Source: Plebeiibacterium marinum
GTDB lineage: Bacteria > Bacteroidota > Bacteroidia > Bacteroidales > Marinilabiliaceae
Length of the DNA stretch: 64,000 nucleotides
Assembly (NCBI RefSeq): GCF_026013615.1
Contig: NZ_JAPDPI010000024.1
Coordinates: 1-64,000 of the forward strand
Reading direction: 5' to 3'
The position numbers were made by a program, and so were the translations under genes. This document shows positions 47,250 through 57,196 of the stretch, one piece after another. The notes beneath the pieces are model-generated. The model was not told the DNA's origin. It saw only the letters and a list, made by a program, of their open reading frames with translations, and did not search any database. Every line of letters starts with the position of its first letter. Positions within the stretch are counted from its first letter, which is position 1.

Positions 47250-48332
47250 ATGAAACGTGTATTGTTGTATTTCATATTAATAATAGGTTTTTTACTGCCA
47301 ACTGTGGCAGAAGAGAGATCTGAAATTGATAGTGAGAGTCATGAGGCTGAAGGGTTTGATCCGACAGAGCTGATTATGCATCATATCTCTGATTCTCATG
47401 TGTGGCACATTGTTTCATGGGGAGAAGGGGATCATCAAACTCATATTGAAATACCCCTGCCAATAATTCTTATTAATAAAGGTAAATTTCACTTCTTTTT
47501 ATATTCCCGTTTTGATCACCATTCTCATATTGCTGAAAGCAGAGGGAGTTATTTTTTATATCATCATGGAGAAATTTACAATACTGACAAAGCGGGGAGT
47601 TTTGAAGAGGATGAACATGGACATATAATAAACTCTAAGCCTTGGGATTTTTCATTAACCAGGAATGTCTGGTCAATGTGGATTTCAGTAGTCCTGCTTG
47701 TTCTTATTTTTACGTCAATTGCAAAAAAGTATAGGGGCAAACCTGCTAGTCCCAAAGGACTGCAGTCGTTGTTGGAACCTATAGTATTGTTTGTAAAGGA
47801 TGATATTGTTATGGAACAGATTGGGCAAAAAAAAGGAGAAAAATTTGTTCCTTACCTGTTGACTGTCTTTTTCTTTATATGGATCAATAACTTGATAGGG
47901 TTGGTACCATTCTTTCCCGGCGGGAGTAATTTTACCGGTAACATTTCTGTTACTATGGTGTTATCAGTACTTACCTTTTTGATTACAAACATAAACGGGA
48001 GCAAGAGCTATTGGAAACATACCTTAACAGCACCGGGAGTTCCATTTTTTGTTAAAGTACTGTTAGTTCCTGTAGAATTTATTGGGCTGTTTACAAAACC
48101 ATTTGCATTAACAATTCGTTTGTTAGCAAACATAACCGCTGGCCATATTATAATATTAAGTTTGGTATCATTAATATTTATATTGCAGTCAGTTTTTGTA
48201 TCACCAGTATCTATACTTTTATCATTGGTAATGTTTATGCTTGAGCTTTTAGTCGCTGTGTTACAAGCATATATATTTACATTGCTTTCGGCATTGTTTA
48301 TTGGAATGGCTGTTGCAGACCATGAACATTAA
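47250..48332 (+). CDS. atpB: F1F0 ATP synthase subunit a
   Basis: 360 residues, longer than the 270 of E. coli because of an N-terminal signal peptide and a His/Asp-rich periplasmic segment (HHISDSHVWHIVSWGEGDHQ; more His near 85-100), a feature of Bacteroidetes AtpB. The membrane part follows with five to six spans. The essential Arg is in the ALTIRLLANITAGH helix, which faces the c-ring and makes the proton half-channels. It starts the second ATP synthase gene block. Confidence 0.93.
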   Translation: MKRVLLYFILIIGFLLPTVAEERSEIDSESHEAEGFDPTELIMHHISDSHVWHIVSWGEGDHQTHIEIPLPIILINKGKFHFFLYSRFDHHSHIAESRGSYFLYHHGEIYNTDKAGSFEEDEHGHIINSKPWDFSLTRNVWSMWISVVLLVLIFTSIAKKYRGKPASPKGLQSLLEPIVLFVKDDIVMEQIGQKKGEKFVPYLLTVFFFIWINNLIGLVPFFPGGSNFTGNISVTMVLSVLTFLITNINGSKSYWKHTLTAPGVPFFVKVLLVPVEFIGLFTKPFALTIRLLANITAGHIIILSLVSLIFILQSVFVSPVSILLSLVMFMLELLVAVLQAYIFTLLSALFIGMAVADHEH

Positions 48333-48370
48333 TTTATAAACTATTATATCATTAATTAAATTGTAAAATT

Positions 48371-48577
48371 ATGACACTTTCTCTTACTGCTGTAGGTCTT
48401 GGAATTATCGTATTAGGAGCCGGTTTAGGAATCGGTAAATTGGCAAATGGTGCAATGGAAGCTATGGCTCGTCAGCCAGAAATTAGTTCAAAAATACAAA
48501 CAGCTATGATTATTGCTGCTGCACTTATTGAAGGTGCTGCATTATTTGCTATTGTAGTAGCTCTATTGAAGGGATAA
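48371..48577 (+). CDS. atpE: F1F0 ATP synthase subunit c
   Basis: 68-residue hairpin of two helices around the polar loop MARQPE. The ion-binding Glu54 is in ALIEGAALFAIV. The Gln/Ser/Thr-Tyr pattern of Na+-binding c subunits is absent, so H+ coupling is expected. Ring stoichiometry is not readable. Confidence 0.95.
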   Translation: MTLSLTAVGLGIIVLGAGLGIGKLANGAMEAMARQPEISSKIQTAMIIAAALIEGAALFAIVVALLKG

Positions 48578-48608
48578 TATTATTTTGGGTTGAATTAAAA
48601 TTGAGGCA

Positions 48609-49106
48609 ATGGATTTTTTATTAACACCAGATCCAGGTTTAGTCTTTTGGACGACTTTAACTTTTGGGATATTAGTTTTTGTTTTGAAAAGGTTTGCCTG
48701 GGGGCCTATTTTACATGCTTTAAGGGTTAGAGAAGAAACAATTGAATATTCTTTAAAGGCTGCAGATAAGGCCAAGTCGGAAGTTGAGGATCTCGTAAAA
48801 TTGCGTGAGGAATTAATAGATTCTGCCAAAACTGATCGTGATGATATTATGAAAGAAGCACGAGAGTTGAAAGAAAAAATTATTAATGAAGCTCGTAATA
48901 GTGCTCAGAAAGAAGCCAATAAGTTAATTGATTTAGCCCGTAAGCAAATTGAAGCTGAAAAGTTATCTGCGATCAGAGAACTAAAGAAACAAGTTGCTGA
49001 GTTATCTGTGGATATAGCCGGTATTATTCTTGAATCAGAACTGCAATCAGATCAAAAGCAAAAAGAATTGATTGATAAGTATCTTGACAATGTGAATTTT
49101 AATTAA
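48609..49106 (+). CDS. atpF: F1F0 ATP synthase subunit b
   Basis: 165 residues: a single N-terminal membrane span (about 10-30, TLTFGILVFVLKRFAWGPI) and a long charged helix (about 35-150) that forms the peripheral stalk dimer. Length and layout are normal. It lies between atpE and atpH as expected. Confidence 0.93.
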   Translation: MDFLLTPDPGLVFWTTLTFGILVFVLKRFAWGPILHALRVREETIEYSLKAADKAKSEVEDLVKLREELIDSAKTDRDDIMKEARELKEKIINEARNSAQKEANKLIDLARKQIEAEKLSAIRELKKQVAELSVDIAGIILESELQSDQKQKELIDKYLDNVNFN

Positions 49107-49120
49107 TTACAGGTTATAGT

Positions 49121-49657
49121 ATGGATAATAGCTTGATTTCCGTAAGATATGCAAAGGCTTTGTTTTCTTTAAGTCTGGAGAATAATAATATTGAGACTAT
49201 CTATAGTGATATGCAGTTGCTTTCTGAACAATGTTCAGGCACTCCTGCATTTTGTCAGGTATTAGAAAGTCCGAATATAACTCCTGCCGAAAAGAAAAGG
49301 TTTTTTAAATCAACTTTTGAAAAGTATATTTGCGAGACTTCAATGAATTTCCTTAATGTAATTGTAGATAATAAAAGAGAGGTTTTGTTGCCATCAATTA
49401 CACGTAATTATATCGATTTTTATAAAAAAAAGACTGGTCTCAAAACAGCAACTATTTATACTGCTATTGAATTATCTGATGAATATTTTAGTAAAATTTT
49501 AAAATTGCTGGAAAAGGAACTTAATGCTAAAATTGATTTACAGGTATATGTAAAAAGCCACCTGATTGGAGGTTTTGTATTGATGGTAGATGGGAAAATG
49601 ATGGATGCCAGTATTTTCAATAAGCTTAAGGAATTTAAAAATAAACTGCTTAGTTAG
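49121..49657 (+). CDS. atpH: F1F0 ATP synthase subunit delta
   Basis: 178 residues. The N-terminal helical bundle begins SVRYAKALFSLSLENN. The C-terminal part has LIGGFVLMVDGKMMDASIFNKLKEFKNKL, the family end motif. It joins the b-stalk to the alpha subunits on top of F1. Confidence 0.93.
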   Translation: MDNSLISVRYAKALFSLSLENNNIETIYSDMQLLSEQCSGTPAFCQVLESPNITPAEKKRFFKSTFEKYICETSMNFLNVIVDNKREVLLPSITRNYIDFYKKKTGLKTATIYTAIELSDEYFSKILKLLEKELNAKIDLQVYVKSHLIGGFVLMVDGKMMDASIFNKLKEFKNKLLS

Positions 49658-49680
49658 TTACCTCAGATTAAAATGTGCCA

Positions 49681-51270
49681 ATGGAAAATATAAGACCTGC
49701 CGAAGTATCGGAATTATTAAAAAAGCAAATTGAAGGTTTTACCAGTAATACAAATCTTGAAGAAGTGGGTACGGTTCTTCAGGTGGGTGATGGTATTGCC
49801 AGGGTTTATGGCCTAAATAATGTTAGGGCTAATGAACTTGTGGAATTTGAGTCATGTAAAGGCGTTGTGTTAAACCTGGAAGAGGATAACGTGGGGGTCG
49901 TATTGTTAGGATCTTCCAGAGAAATAAAAGAAGGTGATATTGTTAAAAGAACAGGACGTATTGCCTCAGTTAAAGTTGGAGAAGGGATGCTTGGTAGGGT
50001 CATTAACACTAATGGTGATCCAATTGATGGTAAAGGAAGCATTGAAGGAGAGGTATTTGAATTTCCATTAGAAAGAAAAGCACCAGGGGTTATTTATCGT
50101 CAACCCGTGAAAGAACCTTTGCAAACCGGCTTAAAGGCTGTAGATTCGATGATACCTATTGGTCGTGGTCAGCGTGAATTGATTATTGGTGACAGGCAAA
50201 CCGGAAAAACAGCTATTGCTATTGATACGATAATCAATCAGAAGGAAAATTTTGAAAAAGGAAATCCTGTTTATTGTATTTATGTCGCTATTGGTCAAAA
50301 AGGATCAACGGTTGCACAAATTGTAAAAACATTGGAAAAACATGGAGCCATGCAATACACAACTGTGGTTTCATCACCAGCGGCTGATCCCGCAGCCATG
50401 CAATTTTATGCTCCATTTACAGGAACTGCTCTTGGAGAATTTTTTAGAGATACAGGTAGGGCAGCTTTAATTATTTATGATGATTTATCTAAACAAGCGG
50501 TTTCTTACAGGGAAGTGTCTTTGTTGTTAAGACGTCCGCCTGGTCGTGAAGCATACCCGGGAGATGTATTTTACTTACACTCACGTTTGTTAGAAAGAGC
50601 AGCGAAGGTTATTGAATCAGATGAAATAGCTGCAAATATGAATGATTTGCCTGAATCTATTAAGGGTAAGGTTAAAGGGGGCGGATCTCTAACAGCTTTG
50701 CCAATTATTGAAACTCAGGCGGGTGATGTTTCAGCATATATTCCTACAAATGTAATTTCAATTACTGATGGGCAGATATTCCTTGAGAGTAATTTGTTTA
50801 ATGCAGGTATACGTCCGGCTATTAATGTTGGTATTTCCGTGTCTCGTGTGGGGGGTAGTGCTCAAATTAAATCCATGAAAAAAGTTTCTGGTACTTTAAA
50901 GCTTGATCAGGCACAATACAGGGAATTAGAGGCTTTTTCTAAGTTTGGTTCAGATTTGGATCCTGCTACAAAATCGGTGTTGGATAAAGGACGAAAGAAT
51001 GTGGAATTATTAAAGCAACCCCAGTATTCACCTGTAAATGTAGCCCATCAGGTGGCTCTGATTTATTGCGGTACACAGGGTTTGCTATCTGCTGTTCCGG
51101 AACATAGAGTTAAGGATTTTGAACAAAGTTTTATTGATGACCTTCAGATGCAATATCCAAATGTTTTAGAAGTTTTGGGTAGCGGTAAAATTTCTGATGA
51201 GGAGACTAAAGTTTTACAAGAGGTTGCTGCTGATGTAGGCAGACGATTTGATAAGGTTGAAGATAATTAA
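49681..51270 (+). CDS. atpA: F1F0 ATP synthase subunit alpha
   Basis: 529 residues from the ATG; an in-frame GTG two codons earlier is possible. Intact motifs are P-loop [10 protein letters not shown], the [11 protein letters not shown] Walker B region, [24 protein letters not shown], and [12 protein letters not shown], which contains the Arg finger used at the beta catalytic site. It is the regulatory, non-catalytic F1 subunit. Its partner atpD is 42 kb away on the opposite strand. Confidence 0.97.
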   Translation: MENIRPAEVSELLKKQIEGFTSNTNLEEVGTVLQVGDGIARVYGLNNVRANELVEFESCKGVVLNLEEDNVGVVLLGSSREIKEGDIVKRTGRIASVKVGEGMLGRVINTNGDPIDGKGSIEGEVFEFPLERKAPGVIYRQPVKEPLQTGLKAVDSMIPIGRGQRELIIGDRQTGKTAIAIDTIINQKENFEKGNPVYCIYVAIGQKGSTVAQIVKTLEKHGAMQYTTVVSSPAADPAAMQFYAPFTGTALGEFFRDTGRAALIIYDDLSKQAVSYREVSLLLRRPPGREAYPGDVFYLHSRLLERAAKVIESDEIAANMNDLPESIKGKVKGGGSLTALPIIETQAGDVSAYIPTNVISITDGQIFLESNLFNAGIRPAINVGISVSRVGGSAQIKSMKKVSGTLKLDQAQYRELEAFSKFGSDLDPATKSVLDKGRKNVELLKQPQYSPVNVAHQVALIYCGTQGLLSAVPEHRVKDFEQSFIDDLQMQYPNVLEVLGSGKISDEETKVLQEVAADVGRRFDKVEDN

Positions 51271-51278
51271 TTTATACT

Positions 51279-52154
51279 ATGCCCAGTTTAAAAGATATAA
51301 AAACACGCATAGAGTCAGTTAAAACAACTCGTCAGGTTACGAGTGCAATGAAAATGGTTTCTGCAGCAAAACTAAAGAAAGCTCAGGATGATATTGTTCA
51401 GATCAGGCCTTATGTGGATAAGCTTAATGATATTATTTTGGATTTGGTAAGCTCATTGGATGAGGACCAGAAGATAGCATTAGCAGAACCAAGAGAACCT
51501 GACCGAGTTTTGGTCATGATGATCACTTCGAACAGGGGATTGTGCGGGGCTTTTAATTCTAGCATAGTAAAGGAGGTTGTTAACCTGGTTCGAAATAAAT
51601 ATTCATCGCATTATAAAAATGGATTTATTGATGTGGTTTCTATTGGGAAACAGGGGCAAAAATTACTAAAGTCTGCTGGGATTGAATGTGCTAAAGAGTA
51701 TAATGATATATACGGGCATGTGAGTTTTGAGTCGGTTGAAGCTATTTCAGCCAACTTGATTAAGGATTTTTTGAGCCGTAAATATGATAGGGTAATCTTA
51801 GCTTATAATGAATTTGTGAATGCAGCGGTTCAAAATGTTTCAGTTTCACAGTTTTTACCTTTGGAATTACCTGAGTTTGATTATACTTATATGCCTCAGT
51901 ATCTTTATGAGCCAGATAGGTGTGAAATAATTGAAGACCTTGTGCCGCAATCCTTAAAAACGATGTTTTATAAAACTATTTTGGAATCAATAGCTTCAGA
52001 ACATGGAGCGCGGATGACATCAATGCATAAAGCCACAGATAACGCCACTGAATTAATTAAAGAATTGGAGTTAAGTTATAATAAGGCACGTCAGGCATCA
52101 ATTACAAATGAAATCCTGGAGATTGTCGGAGGGGCTGAAGCATTATCGAAATAA
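51279..52154 (+). CDS. atpG: F1F0 ATP synthase subunit gamma
   Basis: 291 residues. The N-terminal helix has IKTRIESVKTTRQVTSAMKMVSAAKLKKAQ, and the C-terminal helix has RMTSMHKATDNATELIKELELSYNKARQASITNEILEIVGGAEAL; both are family signatures. These helices form the rotating coiled coil inside the F1 head. It is the last gene of the block and ends at a strong terminator. Confidence 0.95.
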   Translation: MPSLKDIKTRIESVKTTRQVTSAMKMVSAAKLKKAQDDIVQIRPYVDKLNDIILDLVSSLDEDQKIALAEPREPDRVLVMMITSNRGLCGAFNSSIVKEVVNLVRNKYSSHYKNGFIDVVSIGKQGQKLLKSAGIECAKEYNDIYGHVSFESVEAISANLIKDFLSRKYDRVILAYNEFVNAAVQNVSVSQFLPLELPEFDYTYMPQYLYEPDRCEIIEDLVPQSLKTMFYKTILESIASEHGARMTSMHKATDNATELIKELELSYNKARQASITNEILEIVGGAEALSK

Positions 52155-52182
52155 GTAGTTTTGATATATTATAAAAGATATA

Positions 52183-52209
52183 GAGGTTGGGGATGCCCAG
52201 CCTTTTTTA
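52183..52209 (+). terminator. intrinsic terminator after atpG
   Basis: GGTTGGG pairs with CCCAGCC (one G-T wobble) around a GATG loop and is followed by TTTTTTATTTTTT. The T tract overlaps the end of the convergent DUF5723 gene. Confidence 0.9.
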
Positions 52210-53634
52210 TTTTTTCTTATATGGTTTTCGCGTATTGGTTTTTACTGCCCTATAAGGTTCCCCAAAACATGGTAGTGCACCTCTTTCTGTGCTCTTTTCG
52301 TTACATTTGAATAAATAGCTTATGCCGAAGCGAAGATTGATATTGCGGGCTTTTCCTAAATCAAAAAATGCCGGCACATTATCGCTAATGGCATGTAAGT
52401 AAATAAATCCCAGTTTGGCACCGAGTCCCATACCAATGTTATTCAGTTGCTTATTTTGTATTGTATAAGATGCACTAATAGCCAAAATATTACCAAAGGT
52501 TGAATTGGAAGAAAATGTTAATGAAGGGTGCCATCTGTTTTGGTACATCTCCGTATGGAAAACAGCCCCAATGTTTGTCCGGGAATTTAAATCTCTGCTA
52601 ATTCCGGTGTAAAGTGCCGGAACTAATGGAGTACTATATGCTTCCTGATTTATAACAGGATTGAATATGGCAGAAAGTGTATCTGCCATTTCTTCAGAAT
52701 CGTCCAAGCCCTCATTAAAAGTATCTGCTGAAACATCTAATCTTCCGCCCGAATGAAAATGATTTGTATTTGAATTCCACTTGATAAACCCGATATCCAA
52801 AAGACTGGCAGAGAAGGTAGTTTTTTCATCTATTTGATATGTCATTCCAAGATCTAAGCCAACACCTTTATTTTGTGTATTTAGGGCATATTTTGTCCAA
52901 TTAATATTGTCTTGCATATCTACTTCCTCAATATCTCCTTCTGAGTTTGTTATAATGTCTATTGGAAAGGAACTGTATAGGTCACCAACACCTTCCAAAT
53001 TGAGGTTGTATGTATATGGATCGGTGTTTAACCTGGCTAAAATGGGTTTAGTATATATATTTCCTTTTCCAAACAATAATTTTGCCCTTATGCCAATATT
53101 TAAATAATCATTGATCTTTCTTGCCCAGCCTAAAGCATATTCTCTATAATGGATAGCGTTTATCCTTGTTCCATCCATGGAAGAATATTTGCCAACAAAT
53201 TGACTGTTGCCTTCGTTGGCAAATATCAATGCATTTTTTGATAGGGAATGGTACGTGTTTACCTTTTCGTTTATTGAAAACGTAAAGTAGTTTTGCTTGT
53301 GCATAATTCCTATCGATAATATTGAAATGTGCGCCTCTGTTGCCACGACCTCAATGTTGTTGAATTTATGAATGGCCTTGTCTGGATTAAACCTAAGAGA
53401 ATCTCCATTGTATGTTTCAACCACATCGCTAAACGAAAATCCAGTGGAGTACGTATTTATGTGAGTTGAACCTAAGAAGGGCATTGCAATATGAAGCTTG
53501 CATTTTATCGGGATGGATGGATTGACAATGTTTGACTGAGGTAAATCGTGCATTAAAAATAGCGTATTGTTTTGCTGAGCCTTCGTTTTTATTAAAGCTA
53601 TGGATAGAATTATACAAATTGTAACAATACGCAT
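52207..53634 (-). CDS. DUF5723-family outer-membrane-like protein
   Basis: 475 residues. A signal peptide (about 1-19) is followed by alternating hydrophobic strands typical of an outer-membrane beta-barrel: YREYALGWARKINDYLNIGIRAKLLFGKG, VGLDLGMTYQIDEKTTFSASLLDIGFIKW, and NIGMGLGAKLGFIYLHAISD. The family is restricted to Bacteroidetes and resembles PorV/FadL-type barrels. Its function is unknown. It is third in a gmhA-lipoprotein-DUF5723 unit with gaps of 11-19 bases. Confidence 0.8.
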   Translation of the reverse strand: MRIVTICIILSIALIKTKAQQNNTLFLMHDLPQSNIVNPSIPIKCKLHIAMPFLGSTHINTYSTGFSFSDVVETYNGDSLRFNPDKAIHKFNNIEVVATEAHISILSIGIMHKQNYFTFSINEKVNTYHSLSKNALIFANEGNSQFVGKYSSMDGTRINAIHYREYALGWARKINDYLNIGIRAKLLFGKGNIYTKPILARLNTDPYTYNLNLEGVGDLYSSFPIDIITNSEGDIEEVDMQDNINWTKYALNTQNKGVGLDLGMTYQIDEKTTFSASLLDIGFIKWNSNTNHFHSGGRLDVSADTFNEGLDDSEEMADTLSAIFNPVINQEAYSTPLVPALYTGISRDLNSRTNIGAVFHTEMYQNRWHPSLTFSSNSTFGNILAISASYTIQNKQLNNIGMGLGAKLGFIYLHAISDNVPAFFDLGKARNINLRFGISYLFKCNEKSTERGALPCFGEPYRAVKTNTRKPYKKK

Positions 53635-53645
53635 GAGAAAAAGCT

Positions 53646-54275
53646 TTATTCGTTTAAAGGAACTTTTAGTTTAGCTTTAATTCCAATGTAGCAATTACAA
53701 AAGTAATTGTTTAATTGAGAAAGTATTTCGTCAGATATTTCTCTGTTTTCAAGCCGGATTTCAACACTTATAAAATCTGTATTATTTATAATTTCCTCAT
53801 CTTCATGATTAATTGGTATTAGCTGAGAGAATTTTTGAAAGCTGGATACTTCTCCATTATTGTGGGTTTGCGCAGCAGGTATAATAATTGGGGCATCTGT
53901 TTCCAGTTGTTTGATAAAAGTGTTAGGATTACTATAGAAATCGATATAAATATGTATTTCAGATGGAAAGTAGTTATCTACACTAAGGTTAAACCATAAT
54001 TCCTGTATGTACTCTGGTTTTTCAAAAATTTCTGTAAAATTTAAATCAATTTTTTTTGCAATTGGAATATAACTAATTGATGGATCAGCATAGGTGGATT
54101 CAATGTTGCCTGCTAATCTGGTATCCGAAGCATAGTATGTTTCCTTAAATACAGGAGCTGAAATATCTGGTTCCCAGATGTATTTATCCGAGATTTTGTT
54201 TAAATCTTCTTTAAAGCATCCGCTTAGAAAAAGCGCTATACATAAAAAAATAATATGTTTAAACTGATAAATCAT
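53646..54275 (-). CDS. hypothetical lipoprotein
   Basis: 209 residues with a lipoprotein signal and lipobox LSGC (Cys about 20), so it should be anchored in the outer or inner membrane. The mature part has alternating beta strands and no known motif. It lies 11 bases before the DUF5723 barrel gene, and a lipoprotein plus barrel pair is a common surface arrangement in this phylum. Function not recognised. Confidence 0.78.
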   Translation of the reverse strand: MIYQFKHIIFLCIALFLSGCFKEDLNKISDKYIWEPDISAPVFKETYYASDTRLAGNIESTYADPSISYIPIAKKIDLNFTEIFEKPEYIQELWFNLSVDNYFPSEIHIYIDFYSNPNTFIKQLETDAPIIIPAAQTHNNGEVSSFQKFSQLIPINHEDEEIINNTDFISVEIRLENREISDEILSQLNNYFCNCYIGIKAKLKVPLNE

Positions 54276-54294
54276 ACAGTCTAATACAAATTCG

Positions 54295-54876
54295 TTATTG
54301 TTTAAAATATTCTAACTCAATATAATGGATCAAAGAATGAATAATCTGGATATGAATTTCCTGTATCCTGTCTGAATATCCATTATGGGGGATGCGTAGT
54401 TCAACATCACTCATGTCTTTTAGTTTTCCTCCGCTTTTCCCTGTTAATGCGATAACCTTGATTCCTTTATCCTTAGCTGATTCTACAGCATTTACAATGT
54501 TTGCTGAATTTCCACTTGTACTGATAGCCAAAAGAACATCGCCTGATTTTCCTACAGCCTCAACATACCTTGAAAAGATATAATCGAATCCGTAATCGTT
54601 TCCAACACAGGTAATATGGCTTGGATCAGAAATGGCAATAGCAGGTAAACCTTTCCTTTCATCCCTGAATCTTCCGGTTAATTCTTCTGCAAAATGCATA
54701 GCGTCACTCATTGATCCTCCATTGCCACATGATAATATCTTACCTTCTTTTTTTAATGATGAAACCATAATGTCACCTGCTTTTTTTAGGTTAATAAAGT
54801 TTTCATCATTTGAAATGAACTTACTTAATACCTGTTGAACTTCAAGGAAATTATCTTTTATCGTATCAATACTCAT
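54295..54876 (-). CDS. gmhA: phosphoheptose isomerase GmhA-like SIS protein
   Basis: 193 residues. The SIS fold is visible: [18 protein letters not shown] (phosphosugar loop), [20 protein letters not shown], and [13 protein letters not shown]. The late [15 protein letters not shown] carries the family Gln/His. It converts sedoheptulose-7-phosphate to the heptose-7-phosphate used for ADP-heptose in LPS core, which agrees with the GT9 heptosyltransferase-like gene at 5.9 kb. First in its unit. Confidence 0.9.
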   Translation of the reverse strand: MSIDTIKDNFLEVQQVLSKFISNDENFINLKKAGDIMVSSLKKEGKILSCGNGGSMSDAMHFAEELTGRFRDERKGLPAIAISDPSHITCVGNDYGFDYIFSRYVEAVGKSGDVLLAISTSGNSANIVNAVESAKDKGIKVIALTGKSGGKLKDMSDVELRIPHNGYSDRIQEIHIQIIHSLIHYIELEYFKQ

Positions 54877-54949
54877 ATTTGTTTCTATTTTTGGTAAATA
54901 TACGATGGCTTTTATTAACTAGGAATATTTTTAGCGATACTTTTTTAAC

Positions 54950-55759
54950 ATGGATATAGATATGCGACAAAAGCTTTATGATATCATTTTTGAAGCCGAT
55001 ACCAAAGCGGGGAAGATATTTGATATTGTATTAATTATACTGATTCTTTTTAGCGTTACTATTGTAATGTTAGAAAGTTTGCCAGGACGCCCAAAGCAAT
55101 TCTATAATGTTTTAAGTGTACTGGAATGGGGTGTTACCTATGCCTTTTTATTAGAATATATTGTCAGGCTATGGGTGGTTCGGCAACCGCTCAGGTATGC
55201 CATTAGTTTTTTTGGTATCATTGATTTGCTGGCTATAATTCCTTCTTTCCTGGGATTGTTTTTAGTTGGTACCCATATGCTTGTTGTTCTGAGATCTTTA
55301 AGGTTGTTGAGGGTTTTCAGGGTATTAAAGCTGACAAGGTATATTAACGAAGCTTCTAACCTATGGAAGGCACTTGTAGCCAGCAGGAATAAAATTGGGG
55401 TGTTCTTATTTACAGTTCTCATCCTTGTTATAATCCTTGGTACCTTGATGTATATTATAGAGTCGGGCAGTGATAGTGGATTTACAAGTATTCCCATTAG
55501 TATATATTGGGCTGTGGTTACGTTAACTACTGTAGGATATGGAGACATTGCTCCGGTTACCGCATTAGGACAATTTCTGGCTGGTTTAGTTATGATTATG
55601 GGTTATTCAATTATTGCCGTTCCAACTGGGATTGTTACTTCTGAATTGACAAGGGTATCAAAACTTACAACAACCCAGGTTTGCCCTTCGTGCCTGAAAG
55701 AGGGACATGATAAGGATGCTGAGCATTGTAAATTTTGTGGAACAAAGCTTAATGATTAG
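54950..55759 (+). CDS. voltage-gated-type potassium channel with C-terminal zinc ribbon
   Basis: 269 residues. Six-span topology: S1-S3, then a charged S4 (LRSLRLLRVFRVLKLTR, about 114-130), and the pore with filter TTVGYGDIAP (193-202) before S6. The S4 Arg spacing is that of a voltage sensor. After S6 comes a short tail with four Cys (245, 248, 260, 263; CPSC and CKFC) forming a likely zinc ribbon, in place of the RCK or cyclic-nucleotide domains usual in prokaryotic channels. The ribbon could sense zinc or redox or aid assembly. The stop overlaps the end of convergent folA. Confidence 0.9.
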   Translation: MDIDMRQKLYDIIFEADTKAGKIFDIVLIILILFSVTIVMLESLPGRPKQFYNVLSVLEWGVTYAFLLEYIVRLWVVRQPLRYAISFFGIIDLLAIIPSFLGLFLVGTHMLVVLRSLRLLRVFRVLKLTRYINEASNLWKALVASRNKIGVFLFTVLILVIILGTLMYIIESGSDSGFTSIPISIYWAVVTLTTVGYGDIAPVTALGQFLAGLVMIMGYSIIAVPTGIVTSELTRVSKLTTTQVCPSCLKEGHDKDAEHCKFCGTKLND

Positions 55760-56259
55760 ACTTTGTTTTTTCTTTTTAAGTCTATAAAAGTATAGTTAAA
55801 ATCATTTTGGTTGTCATCGGTAACTTCTTCTTTATATACCTCTTCCCATTCATCCATATTAATTTCGGGAAAAAATGTATCTGCTTCATTAAAGAAACAA
55901 TCTATTTGTGTAGTATAGAGTCTGGTTGCTAAAGGTAAAAACGCTTCATAAATAGTTGCTCCGCCAATGATAAAAACTTCGCCATCGTTTTTACAGAGCT
56001 CAACAGCTGCCTCCGGAGAATTAACGACTTCGGCACCTTCAAGTTTCAAATCCTGGTTACGACTGATAACAATATTCCTTCTTTTGGGCAGAGCTCCATT
56101 AGGTAATGAATCAAAAGTTTTTCTGCCCATGATGATAGTATGGCCGCTTGTTAAGGCTTTAAACCTTTTTAAATCGTTAGAAATGTAAGTTAATAAATCA
56201 TTGTTTTGGCCAATAGCATTTAGTTTTGCTATGGCCACTATAATTGAAAATTCTGTCAT
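55756..56259 (-). CDS. folA: dihydrofolate reductase
   Basis: 167 residues. Signature parts are IVAIAKLNAIGQNNDL (active-site Met20-type loop), MGRKTFDSLP (NADPH loop), and VFIIGGATIYEAFLPLATRLYTTQID. It reduces dihydrofolate to tetrahydrofolate with NADPH, regenerating the cofactor spent by thymidylate synthase, which is encoded just upstream. Length normal. Its stop overlaps the channel gene by four bases in convergent orientation. Confidence 0.95.
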   Translation of the reverse strand: MTEFSIIVAIAKLNAIGQNNDLLTYISNDLKRFKALTSGHTIIMGRKTFDSLPNGALPKRRNIVISRNQDLKLEGAEVVNSPEAAVELCKNDGEVFIIGGATIYEAFLPLATRLYTTQIDCFFNEADTFFPEINMDEWEEVYKEEVTDDNQNDFNYTFIDLKRKNKV

Positions 56260-56297
56260 ATAAATAGTTTAATTGTGACGCCTTTTGAATAAAGGGT

Positions 56298-57092
56298 TTA
56301 TACAGAAATAGCTCCTTTAATATGGGGGTGCGCTTTGTAATCAGATAACGTAAAGTCCTCGTATTTAAAGTCGTCAATGTTTTTAATGTCAGGATTAAGG
56401 GTCATTTTTGATAATGGTAAAGGAGTCCGGGTGAGCTGAAGTTTTACCTGATCAATGTGGTTGTTATAAATGTGAACATCGCCCAAGGTATGTACAAAAT
56501 CGCCTAATTCTAAACCTGTTACCTGTGCAACCATCATTGTTAGCAGAGCGTATGAAGCAATGTTGAATGGTACTCCCAAAAAGAGATCTGCACTTCGCTG
56601 ATACAATTGACAGGAAAGTTTCCCGTTGGCAACATAAAACTGAAACAGGATGTGGCATGGCGGTAGCTGCATGTCATCCAGCTGTCCTACGTTCCAGGCA
56701 CTTACAATATGTCGTCTTGAATCAGGATTTGTTTTGATGGACTCAATAACTTGTTTAATCTGGTCAATATATTCACCATTAGCTGCAGGCCATGAACGCC
56801 ATTGGTATCCATAGATAGGTCCCAGTTCCCCATCTTCTTTTGCCCATTCATTCCATATTCTAACGCCGTTTTCCTGAAGGTATTTTACGTTTGTGCTCCC
56901 TTTTAAAAACCAGATAAGTTCGTGTATGATTGATTTTAGATGTAGCTTTTTTGTAGTAACCAAAGGAAAGCCTTCAGATAAGTTAAAACGCATTTGATGA
57001 CCAAATACACTGGTTGTTCCTGTTCCGGTTCTGTCTTCTTTTAAAACTCCTTCATCCAACACGCGTTGGCACAAATCAAGATATTGATGCAT
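56298..57092 (-). CDS. thyA: thymidylate synthase ThyA
   Basis: 264 residues, the size of the E. coli enzyme. The active-site Cys is in [36 protein letters not shown] and the Arg pair in [11 protein letters not shown], which bind dUMP, are intact. It methylates dUMP to dTMP using methylene-tetrahydrofolate and makes dihydrofolate, recycled by FolA next door. Confidence 0.97.
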   Translation of the reverse strand: MHQYLDLCQRVLDEGVLKEDRTGTGTTSVFGHQMRFNLSEGFPLVTTKKLHLKSIIHELIWFLKGSTNVKYLQENGVRIWNEWAKEDGELGPIYGYQWRSWPAANGEYIDQIKQVIESIKTNPDSRRHIVSAWNVGQLDDMQLPPCHILFQFYVANGKLSCQLYQRSADLFLGVPFNIASYALLTMMVAQVTGLELGDFVHTLGDVHIYNNHIDQVKLQLTRTPLPLSKMTLNPDIKNIDDFKYEDFTLSDYKAHPHIKGAISV

Positions 57093-57123
57093 AAGCTATT
57101 GTTCAAACTTTTTTAATGATACA

Positions 57124-57131
57124 CAAAAATA
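57124..57131 (-). promoter_or_regulatory. possible Bacteroidetes -7 element (TATTTTTG) for thyA-folA
   Basis: The minus strand reads TATTTTTG, fitting TAnnTTTG, 32 bases before the thyA ATG. In an AT-rich stretch this could be chance. Confidence 0.4.
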
Positions 57132-57196
57132 GAAAAATTACAGACTTAATACTAACAAAAGGTTATTTGCCAATGGCTGTTAATAAATTGATAATA

